From Trichomonas vaginalis G3 (lineage: Eukaryota > Parabasalia > Trichomonadida > Trichomonadidae): a stretch of 64,000 bases of DNA. Below, one piece after another: positions 52,331 through 63,000 of the stretch (its first letter is position 1; every line of letters starts with the position of its first letter). Position numbers and translations under genes: made by a program. The notes beneath the pieces are model-generated. The model saw nothing but the letters and a program-made list of their open reading frames with translations, searched no databases and had not been told where the DNA came from. The stretch is taken from positions 25,373,896 to 25,437,895 of the forward strand of contig NC_067206.1 of the NCBI RefSeq assembly GCF_026262505.1, written 5' to 3'.

Positions 52331-52708
52331 AATTGCTTTTTTTCCCCTCATTTTATTGCATTTAAGCTGCTTTTTTAATATCAGTTTACAAAAATCTATA
52401 ATAAATCTTGACTGTAAAGATTACCTATATCAAAATAGAATATACTGTTACTATTATACTTTAAATGCTATGCGTTTTAAAAGTACCAAATTGAAATTTT
52501 AAATCCAAAGATAGACATAATTGTAAAAAACTACAATTTAATAAGATAATGATGGAAAATCTGCTCTTAGTCTGTATGTTGGAGTTTTGAATAGTGAAGA
52601 GATCACTAAGTATTTATTTTCGCATGGCGCAAATATGGATTCATTATGATAAGTTATTAAATGATATAATTCAATATTATAAACATTAAAGTAAATTTCT
52701 TATAGAGT
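52331..52708. other. Intergenic region with an ankyrin relic
   Basis: About 380 bases between convergent genes. It contains one ankyrin-repeat fossil (52548-52649) and otherwise AT-rich sequence. Confidence 0.5.
52548..52649 (+). pseudogene. Ankyrin-repeat relic
   Basis: The plus strand reads NDGKSALSLYVGVLNSEEIT then KYLFSHGANMDSL and a stop, one clear ankyrin repeat (D-G-K-x-A-L ... L-x-S-H-G-A-N). A stop lies two codons upstream. No promoter or start belongs to it. Confidence 0.6.
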
Positions 52709-54061
52709 TCAATTGTCATCAATTTTATATTTTGGATACAGTTCAATGAATTCAGAATATAATTGTTGAACATGATCTGATTCATCATCAATAACAGTAT
52801 CAAATAATTCGGCATTGACTTTTTCATCGAATTGAGAAGCAAAACTCTGCAATTTAAGAAGAGTTATAATACATGAAAGAACTTTTGCGAGGATTTCTGA
52901 ATCCGGCATTTCCAGGGCTGATATGATTACATCACAAACACCATCATCAATAATTTTTTCAGCCAAAGAAGAGGGAACAGTTTGTATACAATTAAATACA
53001 TAATCAATAATATTTTTTCTAGTTTGGAATGAACCTGTTTCAAACGCTTCAAAAAAGAAAATCATAAATCCTTCGTTAACAAAATAAGCAGTAGCTTCAG
53101 GATCAGTCATTATATTTGCAAATATTGCAGCAACATGTTCAGCAAATCTTCTTTCTTCGCATGTTGGATCCAAAAATTCTAATAAAATTTTATATTCAAA
53201 ATTAGGAATAGGCGAATCAATGTAGGTATGAATTTGTTCAATCAATGTTAATGCTGGTTCAATGACAGCTGGGTTACTTGATGAAATAAACTTTGTAATG
53301 ATTTTTGGAAGGTTTTCAATTTGAATTATTTGTTCAGCTAAAATTTCAGATTTACAAGACATGCATAGAATCCATAGTCCCCATGTACTAATATTGTCAT
53401 TATCAAATCGTGAAATAAAAGCACTTAATTCAATAATAATTTTTAAATCATCTTCATTCGTTATATATTTCATTAATGAATATATTAATCTGACTGTTTG
53501 AACTATCACTTCCCTTTTTGTATTTTGATCAATGATGAGATTTTTTAAAATATCAAATTCAATTTCGTTTTTAATTGTTTCGGCCGTCCTTTCTGAATAA
53601 TCTGCGTAAATCATTAGAATCTTTAATGACCATTTTAAAAGTTTTGCGTTTATTTCGGCTATATAAGTGTGCAAAATTTGAATTAAATCGTTTTCCAAAA
53701 ATATATCTTTGAATTTGTATTCGTCTGGTTTTATTAGATAGAATATGATCTTTAAAGCAGATTTCTTGATAAATGCATCGACATTTTCATCTTGGAGTAA
53801 GTTTATCAAAATTATTTCTATTTCATAGCTAGAAAACTCTTTTGAATAACATATAACATATTCTTGGGCAACACTTACTAATAATTCAAAATTTTCAAAG
53901 AAAAGATCGAAATTCCCGTTATGATATCCGTTATTTATTTTTGAATATATTTCAGCAAGGCTGTCTGTATCTTCAAACTCAGGTTTCATGTCATTTAAAT
54001 CAATATTAGTCATATCGCTTCGTAGTTCAGGTTGACTCTCTCCTATAACTTTAATTTCCAT
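52709..54061 (-). CDS. Armadillo-like helical protein, unknown function
   Basis: The gene encodes 450 residues. After about 35 acidic, disordered residues (MKPEFEDTDSLAEI) the protein is a chain of helices of about 40-residue periodicity with Leu/Ile spacing and polar loops (for example KREVIVQTVRLIYSLMKYI and LSCIITLLKLQSFASQF), as in importin-alpha or beta-catenin type ARM repeats. The classical importin-alpha N-terminal IBB is missing, and the Trp/Asn ladders are weak (one STWGLWILCMSC stretch near residue 233 does resemble an ARM helix H3). It may be a divergent importin-alpha-like protein; that is inference. A reversed GTGAC/A-run motif lies about 15 bases upstream. Confidence 0.75.
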   Translation of the reverse strand: MEIKVIGESQPELRSDMTNIDLNDMKPEFEDTDSLAEIYSKINNGYHNGNFDLFFENFELLVSVAQEYVICYSKEFSSYEIEIILINLLQDENVDAFIKKSALKIIFYLIKPDEYKFKDIFLENDLIQILHTYIAEINAKLLKWSLKILMIYADYSERTAETIKNEIEFDILKNLIIDQNTKREVIVQTVRLIYSLMKYITNEDDLKIIIELSAFISRFDNDNISTWGLWILCMSCKSEILAEQIIQIENLPKIITKFISSSNPAVIEPALTLIEQIHTYIDSPIPNFEYKILLEFLDPTCEERRFAEHVAAIFANIMTDPEATAYFVNEGFMIFFFEAFETGSFQTRKNIIDYVFNCIQTVPSSLAEKIIDDGVCDVIISALEMPDSEILAKVLSCIITLLKLQSFASQFDEKVNAELFDTVIDDESDHVQQLYSEFIELYPKYKIDDN

Positions 54062-54520
54062 TTCAATAAAATGTCACTTTTTTGATAAGCAAATCCTTTG
54101 CAAATGATTAACGCAAAACCTATATGATAAGATTGGCTTATTGATAACTAATTTAAAATCCAAAATATTGTAAGTATTTTTTTCATTCTAGATTCATTTG
54201 AATTTGCTTTCGTGAATCCAATGCAAAAAGGAACTAATTATCTAATTATCACATGCAAACATGTTAAGGATACTCATATCACAGAACTGCAAGCAAAGTA
54301 TTTAAGTTCAATATTTCTTCGATTTTACAAATGATTTAACTAGACATCGTATTAATATTAATACCAACTAACATTTAGTTCTCATAGGTTCTTCAATGAT
54401 GAAAAAAATAATTAATTTGACATGCAAATAAATGTGGCTTTATTTTTATATATAATATAAAAAATGGTATCATTTGATCCTGCCTTGTAAAAACTGGACG
54501 AGTGAAATCAAAGAATACAT
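54062..54520. other. Intergenic AT-rich spacer
   Basis: About 460 bases. Only the motif for the ARM gene at its left end is notable. Confidence 0.45.
54073..54083 (-). promoter_or_regulatory. GTGAC/A-run motif, ARM gene
   Basis: The sense strand reads AAAAAAGTGAC, about 12 bases before the ATG at 54061. Confidence 0.35.
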
Positions 54521-54799
54521 TTATTTGGCTTGAGCCTCGCGGATACGCTTGTAAGCAGCACGAGCTGTGAGGGCAGCTGGTGTTGTTGGTGTGTAAGCGC
54601 CACCGGCGACAGCCTTACCGCACTTTGTGCAGGTCCAGATGCCAACAGCGTTACGCTTAACGGAATCCTTGCCGCAGAAGGCGCATGGGTACTTCTTGCG
54701 CTGTGAGATTTCAATCTTCTTGATTGTCTTACGGAGGGAAGCACCATAGCGGACGCCGTACTTACCACAGATACCTACTTTCTTTGTTCTGCGAGCCAT
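54521..54799 (-). CDS. RPL37A: 60S ribosomal protein eL43 (L37a)
   Basis: The gene encodes 92 residues, the same as the human protein. eL43 is a zinc-ribbon protein of the large ribosomal subunit. It starts [20 protein letters not shown] and has two CxxC knuckles (CAFCG near residue 39 and CTKCG near residue 57) and [21 protein letters not shown], all highly conserved. Codon use is strongly C/G-ending, unlike its neighbours, as expected for a highly expressed gene in this genome. The ATG is preceded by an initiator (GTCACTTTTGG) and by CCTTTTC close to it. Confidence 0.97.
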   Translation of the reverse strand: MARRTKKVGICGKYGVRYGASLRKTIKKIEISQRKKYPCAFCGKDSVKRNAVGIWTCTKCGKAVAGGAYTPTTPAALTARAAYKRIREAQAK

Positions 54800-54822
54800 T
54801 CGAGAAAAGGACGGCCGTGTCC

Positions 54823-54833
54823 AAAAGTGACAA
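54823..54833 (-). promoter_or_regulatory. Initiator-like motif, eL43
   Basis: The sense strand reads TTGTCACTTTTGG, about 25-35 bases before the ATG, followed by CCTTTTC nearer the start. Confidence 0.55.
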
Positions 54834-55045
54834 AATTCTGAGAGAAGCGATTATTTTTGTTTTTATTATTCAATTCACATTATATTTGAATAATTTTCTA
54901 ATATTTAATTTTTCAAAGAAGATAAAGTTGTCACTTTTTTAAAAAAACTAATGATTTCTAATGAGAGAGAAATAGATGTGTAAATATTCTGGTATTCGTT
55001 TTCATATCATAAAAAAACACTTTATTGTATAAATAAAAATAAAAT

Positions 55046-56590
55046 CTAGAATTGTGCAGGAACATGCAGTTCGTCAAGTAACTGTGTGAATATGCTGCAA
55101 TTATTTTCCTGTCTAACGAGAACAGTATTGAAAGAACAACTCAAATCAATTTTTTCCGAAACAGGAATTGAGTAAGATTCCAAAACAGGGTTGATTGTAT
55201 CAGGGCAAAGAACTGCAAAAACTCCTTTGCAACTGGCAAATGCAAGCAAATCTTTGTTTCGAAGCCAGCCAATTTTGAAATTTGGTAATATTGGACCTGA
55301 GCTTGGAAAATCGATTTTTCCAAACGGTTTCGAACTTCTTTCTTCGTAAAATTCAATGGAATTGTTACTTGCGAGACACAGATAGTGATTTACATCGGAA
55401 TAAGCGAAATATTTAGCACCATTGAACTGGTATTTGATCTGTGGTTCCTTTACTCTTGGATCTAAGAAGCTGAAGCCGGATTTCGATGTCATTACAAGCA
55501 ATTTCTTTTCTGGGATGTATTTGATCTTATTAATCTTCTCAATGGTGGTCCAGTTTCGAGCTAGAACACCATCATCGTAAAATTTGATCACAGAACTGTT
55601 GTGATCTTCTGAATCAGATACAAGATAAACATTTTTGTTGTAAACATCCATTATTTCAACTGGAGTTGTTTCTAATTCTTTTATTCCGTATTTTGAGCCA
55701 TACATCATAGCAGTTTTTGTCGGATTGAGGGCTACAAATGTAGATTGTAATCCATGCGAAGATTTTAGCGACGAGATGTAGTAATTAGTCTTCATTGGGC
55801 CTGTAAATTCATCAACACCTTTAACATAGTAGATTTCTCTGTTTGAATTTGAGAAAATAAATCCACCGGTTGTAATTGGTGCTACGTGTTCAATTAAAGG
55901 TTGCTCATAAACGCTGTTCTCTCCTGTTTCAATATTAAATATGCCAAATGAATTCTGATTGGCTAAAAATAAATGATCATTATTAAAACATGATTTTGAA
56001 GAATTCTGGATTCTAATTGGATATTCAGTCATGCTATATTCAGGTACACTAACGTTAGGTAACTCACATCTCTGTGCTACGAGGACCTTATTGTCTGATG
56101 ATAAATTTCTAAGTTGATATTCAGAGTAAATCCTGGCAACATCAAATGCATTTCTACCAGGTGTAGTACGAGCAACTTGTCTCAGTACATAATTTCTAAA
56201 TTCGCTGTTGAAATCTCCATTAGATTCTAATTGTTTGTTATAAACTCCTTGTACTTTATCAATTATTTGCTGAATTTCTTCGTTAGTAACGGGATAATGC
56301 AATAAAAAGTGACCAGATCCGTAGTAAGGCAAGTAATTAATGCGATTTGCAAGTGCATAGTTACGTGTAGATTGCGGTAGATATGGCATATGAAATTTGG
56401 AACTTTTTTGAAAAGCAATATCATAAAAATGATATCTCGATCGCTCATAGTGAGAGCCCCAGATTCTATTATTAATAACTTCGACATTTCTCAAAAGCCA
56501 ATTGGTCATTTCAATCCTTCCAACACCTGGTATGTATGGTTGATATGGATCTTGTTCCTTTTTAACTGCATCTTGTCTGGTTTGGGTCAT
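55046..56590 (-). CDS. Beta-propeller-like protein, unknown function
   Basis: The gene encodes 514 residues. Residues 1-170 are helical and rich in Tyr, Arg and Asn (YQPYIPGVGRIEMTNWLLRN). Residues 185-510 have alternating short beta-strand patterns with about 40-residue spacing (NNDHLFLANQNSFGIFNIET, EKKLLVMTSKSGFSFLD, SDVNHYLCLASNNSIEFYEE), which resembles a degenerate seven-bladed WD-type propeller without clear GH or WD signatures. A protein of this layout could be a complex scaffold, for example in RNA polymerase I/III factors, but I cannot support a named family. It is intact and in a single frame. Confidence 0.7.
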   Translation of the reverse strand: MTQTRQDAVKKEQDPYQPYIPGVGRIEMTNWLLRNVEVINNRIWGSHYERSRYHFYDIAFQKSSKFHMPYLPQSTRNYALANRINYLPYYGSGHFLLHYPVTNEEIQQIIDKVQGVYNKQLESNGDFNSEFRNYVLRQVARTTPGRNAFDVARIYSEYQLRNLSSDNKVLVAQRCELPNVSVPEYSMTEYPIRIQNSSKSCFNNDHLFLANQNSFGIFNIETGENSVYEQPLIEHVAPITTGGFIFSNSNREIYYVKGVDEFTGPMKTNYYISSLKSSHGLQSTFVALNPTKTAMMYGSKYGIKELETTPVEIMDVYNKNVYLVSDSEDHNSSVIKFYDDGVLARNWTTIEKINKIKYIPEKKLLVMTSKSGFSFLDPRVKEPQIKYQFNGAKYFAYSDVNHYLCLASNNSIEFYEERSSKPFGKIDFPSSGPILPNFKIGWLRNKDLLAFASCKGVFAVLCPDTINPVLESYSIPVSEKIDLSCSFNTVLVRQENNCSIFTQLLDELHVPAQF

Positions 56591-57607
56591 AAAATTTTTG
56601 TTGTTTATTAATATTTCCGTTTCATAGAGATGATTTTCTATGCAAAGGAGCTATTTCAGAAAAAATAACTAATATGATACAATTTTCCAATTGATGTAGA
56701 TATATGTGTAACATATGTCATGAGAAAGGTACATTCACTATTTTTGACAAAATTTTAAATTTTCATGGGGTTGTAAATCTTATAATAAGGAATGAATCCC
56801 AGTATAATGTGCATCATTATATTAAACACTATATGTAAGGCTAATGATTCTATTAACACTTATGAAGATCTATAGTATTTGAGCAGATAAATTTGATAAT
56901 TTCCAAAACTTTTATATTTCAAAATTAAAGTGTGCGAATGCATTTAAATGAGAGCAAAAAGAGATTGATGCTGTTAAAACTAGGTGTTAATTTGCAATTA
57001 TTTCGCATCACAAGAGCTACCCAGTAAATTCGGCTATCTTTCTTTGCAATTATTCTCCATTATACATATAATATAATGGTTAGGGTTTGAAGAAAAGTTA
57101 CTAGAGAATTATTGACTTTTGAAATAATGCAGAATTTTACTTGAAGAAATCATTAATTTATGAGTTCCAAATTGCTAAGCATGACGAAGTATCATTAAAT
57201 TTGCTACAATTAAATACACTTATTGCAGAATTAAGATTTTTGAAATTAAAAGTTTGAAATATTGCCTTTTTGAATAAAAATTTAAATTTTATTATATAAT
57301 CATGATAATATCTTATAGAAATTAAAAGAAAATATTTTAAACCATTCAAATATTTTGAATGTCTTATCAATTTAAAATATTAAAAGATAGCTTGATTTTA
57401 TCATAAATTTACATCGTCCCCTTTAACGGAAAAATTGTGAATTTATTTATAACGTTTACATGCGGTTTTGTGAATGCGTTCGAAATAAAAATATCGAGTC
57501 CTTACATGTTGACCAGAAAATATTTTATTCGTAAAGAATCTGAATAATATCAAAAAAGTGACGAATTAAGAGTATCATTATTGCGTTAATTTTTTCTATT
57601 TGCCATT
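56591..57607. other. 1-kb divergent intergenic region
   Basis: AT-rich sequence with no supported gene. It ends in the RasGAP-gene promoter region (57552-57607). Confidence 0.45.
57552..57562 (+). promoter_or_regulatory. GTGAC/A-run motif, RasGAP-like gene
   Basis: AAAAAAGTGAC is followed 13 bases later by TCATTA, an initiator-type word, then GCGTTAATTTTTTC and the ATG at 57608. Confidence 0.4.
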
Positions 57608-59974
57608 ATGAGTCATACAATCACCGAAACACCCCCACCCCCAAGCTTCAAAGTGAATTTTTCTTCCATCTTCAACAATGATATTAAACTTTCTCCTTTT
57701 GCTGAAGAAGGCAAACAACAAAAATTTATATTATTCAATCGCGTTCCGGAAGAAATTTTAACACGCTTAAAAGAATCAAATTATAACGAATTATTACAAT
57801 TTAACAGAAAGAGTCCAGTTGATTCTTTTGATGAAATTTGTGAATTAATTGACAGCCTATCAGAAGAAGAACTCCTTAAAACAAAGAAGAAACTCCTTAT
57901 CGATTTCCAGTCATACATTAAGGTTAGAATTCCTAACAAGACTTCTTTGAATCTCACTAGCAATTGGCCTCCACAGGTCCCTAGACTGGTTGCGCAGGTC
58001 GACCTTGTACTTAATTTGCTTATCAGACTTTGTCTACACTCAAAGAGTCCAGAAAAATTCTTATTCTGGCTCACAAACACGATTTATCCAAAGCAATTCA
58101 CAAGCACATCATGCTTAATCAATTCAAAGATCTGCGCTATCTGCAGATGCATTATCCCACCAGATAAAAAGGCTTACTGGGCTGTTCTCGACAATGATCA
58201 TATTTTCAAGCTTTATTTACTCAGAAAATCCGGTACAGAGCTTGATTATCAAGGCGAAGTCAGCAGAATTCGTCTTGACGAAGATCAGCAGTCGATTATC
58301 TTAACAGATACCAACAATATCGACGTCAGAAGAATTATGCCAGTTGACATCAACCAAGCTCAAATGTGGGGTGCTGCTCTTAACAGACAACATTCACCAT
58401 TCCCATACTTCTTCTCTTCATATCAAATTCCTTTACCACAGGAATATTATCCTGCCCTTTTCGAAGCAATTACATCCTGCGATCTTATCATTCCAAGATG
58501 CGTTGCACATCCAACTGTCACACCACCAGAAGAATACGAACGTAGCTACGAGTTAATGGAAGCTTTGTTAGATTGCTACGCACACCTCGGCCGTGTTTCT
58601 TCATTACTTCAAGTTTTAGTATCTCTTGAACTTACATTAGTTAAAGATTCCTTCAACTGGTTCAGGAGTCCATCAAATCTCGGAATATTGGCAAATATTT
58701 TCTTTGCTCGTTACGGAAAGCCATACTTTGACAACTTCGTACAAAAATTACTCGATTACGTTAATTCCAAAGACGTTTTCGCCAAGGGATTGAACGCAAA
58801 TCCAGATGCTGTTAAAGTTCCATTGTTTACAGCTTTAAAGCTCATTTATTCAAGCGGAGGCGCTCTTACACCAGAAATCAAGCACTTCTCTCAAGTTTTG
58901 TTCGCATATTCTGCAATCAAATTCAACAAAAAACAAGATGTCTTAAATGTCCTTGCAAACTTCTATTTATCTCGCTTAATACTTGGAACAATCCAGCAGC
59001 CAGAAGTTTACGGCAGCCAAACCCAGAAATCTCCAAATCTTAAAGGATTTATTGATATCATGAAAGTTGTCTTCTCATTTGGCTCCTTCTCAGGACACCT
59101 TGAGCCATTAAACGAAAGACTACAAAAGAACGTTTATCCGAAATTCCAGTTATTCTTACTAAATGCAAGTAAACCAACAGCTCCAGAGCCAAGCTACGAA
59201 CCAGTTACACAGGAGAGGTACACAAAGATGATAGAATCCGTTCTTCGCGCCATTGCATTCAAGAAACCAGGCCAAAAGGGTGGATCTTTCATTCAATTTG
59301 TACAAAGGTTCAACGAAGCCGCTCAAGCTGATTTCCATGAATCTCTTCCTATCTTCAACAACCTCCACTACTTCATTGCTCAATTCTTCAGCTTCAGAAC
59401 CGATGAAGATATTGTCCAAGCAATGAACAACGGAGAAGATGTTGAAGCACCAATGAACTACTTCGAGGAAGACAAGCCAAAGCAGGAGCCACGTATCCAG
59501 TCACTTTTGCCACCAGCCGAGATCATTCCAGCACAGCCAGAGCCACAGCAACCAGCAGAACCACAGGCAGAAGTAACTGCAGGTGTTGCGCTTAAGAAGT
59601 CCGCTGGAAAGAAGGCTGCAGGAAAGAAGGCAGCTCCAGCCAAAGGAGCAGGTACAGCAAAGAAAGCAGCAGGAAAGAAGGCAGCTCCAAAGAAAGCTGC
59701 AGGAACAGCAAAAGGCGCTGGAACAGGTACAGCAAAGAAAGCAGCAGGAAAGAAGACAGCTCCAAAGAAGGCTGCAGGAAAGAAAGCAGCTCCTAAGAAG
59801 GCAGCAGATGGAGCAGCTCCAAAGAAAGCAGCTCCTAAGAAGGCAGCAGATGGAGCAGCTCCAAAGAAAGCAGCTCCTAAGAAGGCAGCAGATGGAGCAG
59901 CTCCAAAGAAAGCACCAGCTAAGAAAGGAGCTAAGAAGGCCGCAGGAAAGAAGGCAGCTCCTAAAAAGGCTTGA
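57608..59974 (+). CDS. PH-RasGAP-like protein with histone-H1-like Lys/Ala tail
   Basis: The gene encodes 788 residues. Residues 1-180 are helical. Residues 185-270 look like a PH domain (AYWAVLDNDHIFKLYLLRK ... INQAQMWGAALNRQ). Residues 300-530 resemble a RasGAP domain: LVSLELTLVKDSFNWFRSPS, a YGKPYFDNFVQKLLD helix, and LANFYLSRLILGTIQQPE, which parallels the family's FLR(F/L)I-x-PAI-x-xP. The finger arginine (the family's LFR-x-N/S segment) may be represented by WFRSPSN. RasGAPs speed GTP hydrolysis on Ras. From about residue 660 to the end the protein is almost only Lys, Ala, Pro and Gly (KKAAPKKAA repeats), like histone H1 tails, with three 42-base DNA repeats at 59801-59926. Such a tail would bind acidic lipids, RNA or DNA. 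Confidence 0.75.
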   Translation: MSHTITETPPPPSFKVNFSSIFNNDIKLSPFAEEGKQQKFILFNRVPEEILTRLKESNYNELLQFNRKSPVDSFDEICELIDSLSEEELLKTKKKLLIDFQSYIKVRIPNKTSLNLTSNWPPQVPRLVAQVDLVLNLLIRLCLHSKSPEKFLFWLTNTIYPKQFTSTSCLINSKICAICRCIIPPDKKAYWAVLDNDHIFKLYLLRKSGTELDYQGEVSRIRLDEDQQSIILTDTNNIDVRRIMPVDINQAQMWGAALNRQHSPFPYFFSSYQIPLPQEYYPALFEAITSCDLIIPRCVAHPTVTPPEEYERSYELMEALLDCYAHLGRVSSLLQVLVSLELTLVKDSFNWFRSPSNLGILANIFFARYGKPYFDNFVQKLLDYVNSKDVFAKGLNANPDAVKVPLFTALKLIYSSGGALTPEIKHFSQVLFAYSAIKFNKKQDVLNVLANFYLSRLILGTIQQPEVYGSQTQKSPNLKGFIDIMKVVFSFGSFSGHLEPLNERLQKNVYPKFQLFLLNASKPTAPEPSYEPVTQERYTKMIESVLRAIAFKKPGQKGGSFIQFVQRFNEAAQADFHESLPIFNNLHYFIAQFFSFRTDEDIVQAMNNGEDVEAPMNYFEEDKPKQEPRIQSLLPPAEIIPAQPEPQQPAEPQAEVTAGVALKKSAGKKAAGKKAAPAKGAGTAKKAAGKKAAPKKAAGTAKGAGTGTAKKAAGKKTAPKKAAGKKAAPKKAADGAAPKKAAPKKAADGAAPKKAAPKKAADGAAPKKAPAKKGAKKAAGKKAAPKKA
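59801..59926 (+). repeat. Three tandem 42-bp repeats in the Lys/Ala tail
   Basis: Units at about 59801, 59843 and 59885 encode AADGAAPKKAAPKK. The first two are nearly identical and the third varies at its end (KKAPAKK). Copy number probably changes by slippage. Confidence 0.85.
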
Positions 59975-60066
59975 AAGTGATAGCATTTTAGAGCGTAATC
60001 ATATATTGTTGTAAAATTTATCATTATTTTTTTCCCTCATTAATCAATATTCATTAGTAGTATATG
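59975..60066. other. Short 3' flank before the Maverick
   Basis: About 90 AT-rich bases between the RasGAP stop codon and the inferred left end of the Maverick/Polinton. Confidence 0.4.
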
Positions 60067-63000
60067 AGTGCGGGTTTTGTGACTTTTTTTGTTACATCTA
60101 TATATAGACGATGCATTAAAATATAATTTATAAACACATTAAAAAAATTAACATTAATTTTAAAATAATTTATTTTTTTATCTTTTATAAAAGAAGCTAT
60201 ATATAGATGATGTCAGATATTCCGCGATTAATTAAACATTGTTTAAATCCTGAATGGGTTAAACTTCAATTTAAAAATGAAGATTGTGAATTATTAAATG
60301 AATATGAAAGCCAAAATAAGCTAATGAGGTATAAATATAATGATAAAGAATATTTAATTTCATGGAATCAATGGAGTCATAATCAAAGACCTCATAAACG
60401 AGAAGAAGAAATTGAAAATAATGAAATGGAAATCATTGATGACATTAAAGAGGATGGAATTCCTAAATTTTGTAGAAAAACCTTAGAACTAAGTTAGGAG
60501 CATATAAACGTAGAGTATTAAATCCTGAATACATAAAACATTTATTTAAAAAGGAAGACTGTGAATTATTAAACGTTAATGAATATGAAAATGCTAAATC
60601 AAATTGAAATAAAATATATTGGAAGTGATGAAAGGTGTAAGATAAAGATAAAGTTTATACAGTTTCATATAATAACTGGCACACGTTAGGGATAAGAAAA
60701 CATTTAGGAGATTATGGTAAAAGTTCTGAATTCTTTAAATCTAGTATGTACGAGAGAGTAAAAGAAATTAGAAATAATTATTTTCATGAATAAAAAATAA
60801 ACTTTAAAAATTCATGTCTTACATTTTTGAATAATTTATTTTTTTAATTTGTATGAAAATGAGTGTCAAAACTAACAACGTTAAAAAATTAGGATTCACA
60901 AATGAGGAAATAAAGGATATATTGAGGAAGCGGGTTATGAGGTTAGTAAATATTATTTAAGAAATTGTCAAAAATTCGCGGAGTTTTAAATGAGTTTGAT
61001 TATGATTAGAAAAATGAATAAAGATGGATTTATAATTTCTTATATCCCACATCTGAAGAAGAAAAACCTAAAGAACCTGATGTTTTCCCTGAATATTATG
61101 AAGAACGGATTAAAGATGATGAATATGATGAAATGAAAGACTGGAAAAAATAAGAGATGAAATAGATGAAAAAATTAAGGAATTAAGAGAAGTTGAAAAA
61201 TATAATGAAAATGAAGTAGAGGGTTTAAATGAATATCCCAGCTTCAGAATCAGCAGTTCAAAAATCTCATGAAGAAAGATATTAAAAAATTATGTCTCAG
61301 AATCAACACAAAATTTATTAGATGGTGAAATAGACGAAACACTTTCAGAAGAAGGTACTAAATTTATTCGTAAACATAAGTTACAATTTATTGATAATGA
61401 AGAATACCCTTGTATCTTACTTTCACCTCCTCTTGATTCTGAGAAATTCAAAAAAGCACTGAAAAATGTAACATATGCAACAAATACGATTAAGAAAGAA
61501 GACCATGATATTTACACAAATTATTATTTAATAATGCACAGGTGTTGATAAAGTTTTTGATTTATTAGATAAAATATCAAAAGAAACCATTGTACATATA
61601 AAAATTTTGTGTGATTGCGGTTTCATTATTGAAGATACCAATAATGTTTCATATGAAAGAACAGCACCGAAGGAAGACGAAGTGGAAAGGTCTATACCAT
61701 TCGTTATTAAGAATATAAAAAGATATGAAAACGCTATAAGCATTATATTTATTCATTTATTTCAGAAAAAATGGAAGCAACCCATAAAACATCATCTCAT
61801 CATTTTATAGCTATTCATACATTCCTTTTCAAAGTTGTGTGAAATTAAATAAGACAGGAATTAGATTTAATGTATCAGGTACGCATTCTTGAGTAAATTA
61901 AAATGTATTCATACGTCGCAGATGATAAAAATTTATGTGTTCTTAATTCATTTTATGGACTTTAGCCTGGACTTTAAAAAAATAAACTTTATTTATTATT
62001 ATTTTTAATTTTTATTCTTACATAAATGAACAAAAATGGAACAGCTAAAATGAATGATAATCAAATTAGCAGCAGAAGTAGAAGGTTATTTAAACGCTTC
62101 TATAACTTCCTGATGGTGTTAATCCTAAAACTCGTAGAAGCTATTTAAATGAAGCAATAGATGCATATGAAGGGTTTGACATTTCATCAGAAAGTGAGGG
62201 TTAGCAAGAATGTTAAACGTTAATATTGATTTTTATTATGTGACCCTCAACCAGAAGACGTAGACATTAACAAGGGTAGACTTTCCATTAGTGGAATCAA
62301 TAATGATAGATCCAGAATTTGAAACAGTAAATATTTTATTAACACAGAGTCCATGTGGAAAACTTCACGCTGACAGAATAAACAGACGTTGAAGCACTCA
62401 CAGGGATATAAAGTTTGCCCCTTTTGCAAAAGAAGAAGTTTATTCTATCCGTGATGATCCAGAAAGGAAAAACCAAAGAAGATTTTTAAAAACATTGTGA
62501 GAAATGTAAAGAAAATAATGGAAGATTAATTCAAGACGTTCAATTGCAAACACACAACAACCATATGCACCACATATCACGAAACAGAAGATATATCAAT
62601 GGCTATTAGCACATAATTTGCAGGAATATTATAAACCAACAGATATTATATTACTTTTGACTTCGAAACATTAGAGACTAAAGAAGAACTTCAACTTTCT
62701 GAATGTGCAACTTTGAACGCTTACTTAAAACCATTTATGGTATCATCAACTGTCAAAATAAAGCCGCAAAGCGGCGAGGTCGTAGACCGTGATAAAACAT
62801 TTACGAGGAATTTTTGCTTAACTTCGAGTGATTCTTTTATTTCTGATTGGATTGAGTTTTTATTTTCAACCTGTTCATTAGTTGCTAAATCAAATATTGA
62901 ACAAATATGAAGAATTAATGAAGCCGCAAACGGACCAAACGGCGGGGACTTTGTCTCATACATTAAATGAGAAACAAAAGGAAGCAATGAAAGAGCTTTA

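Noticed and set aside
59458-60024. Long minus-strand ORFs (188 and 161 codons) rich in Ala/Phe or Leu/Cys/Ser
   Set aside because: They are antisense readings of the Lys/Ala-rich tail repeats and have no independent support.
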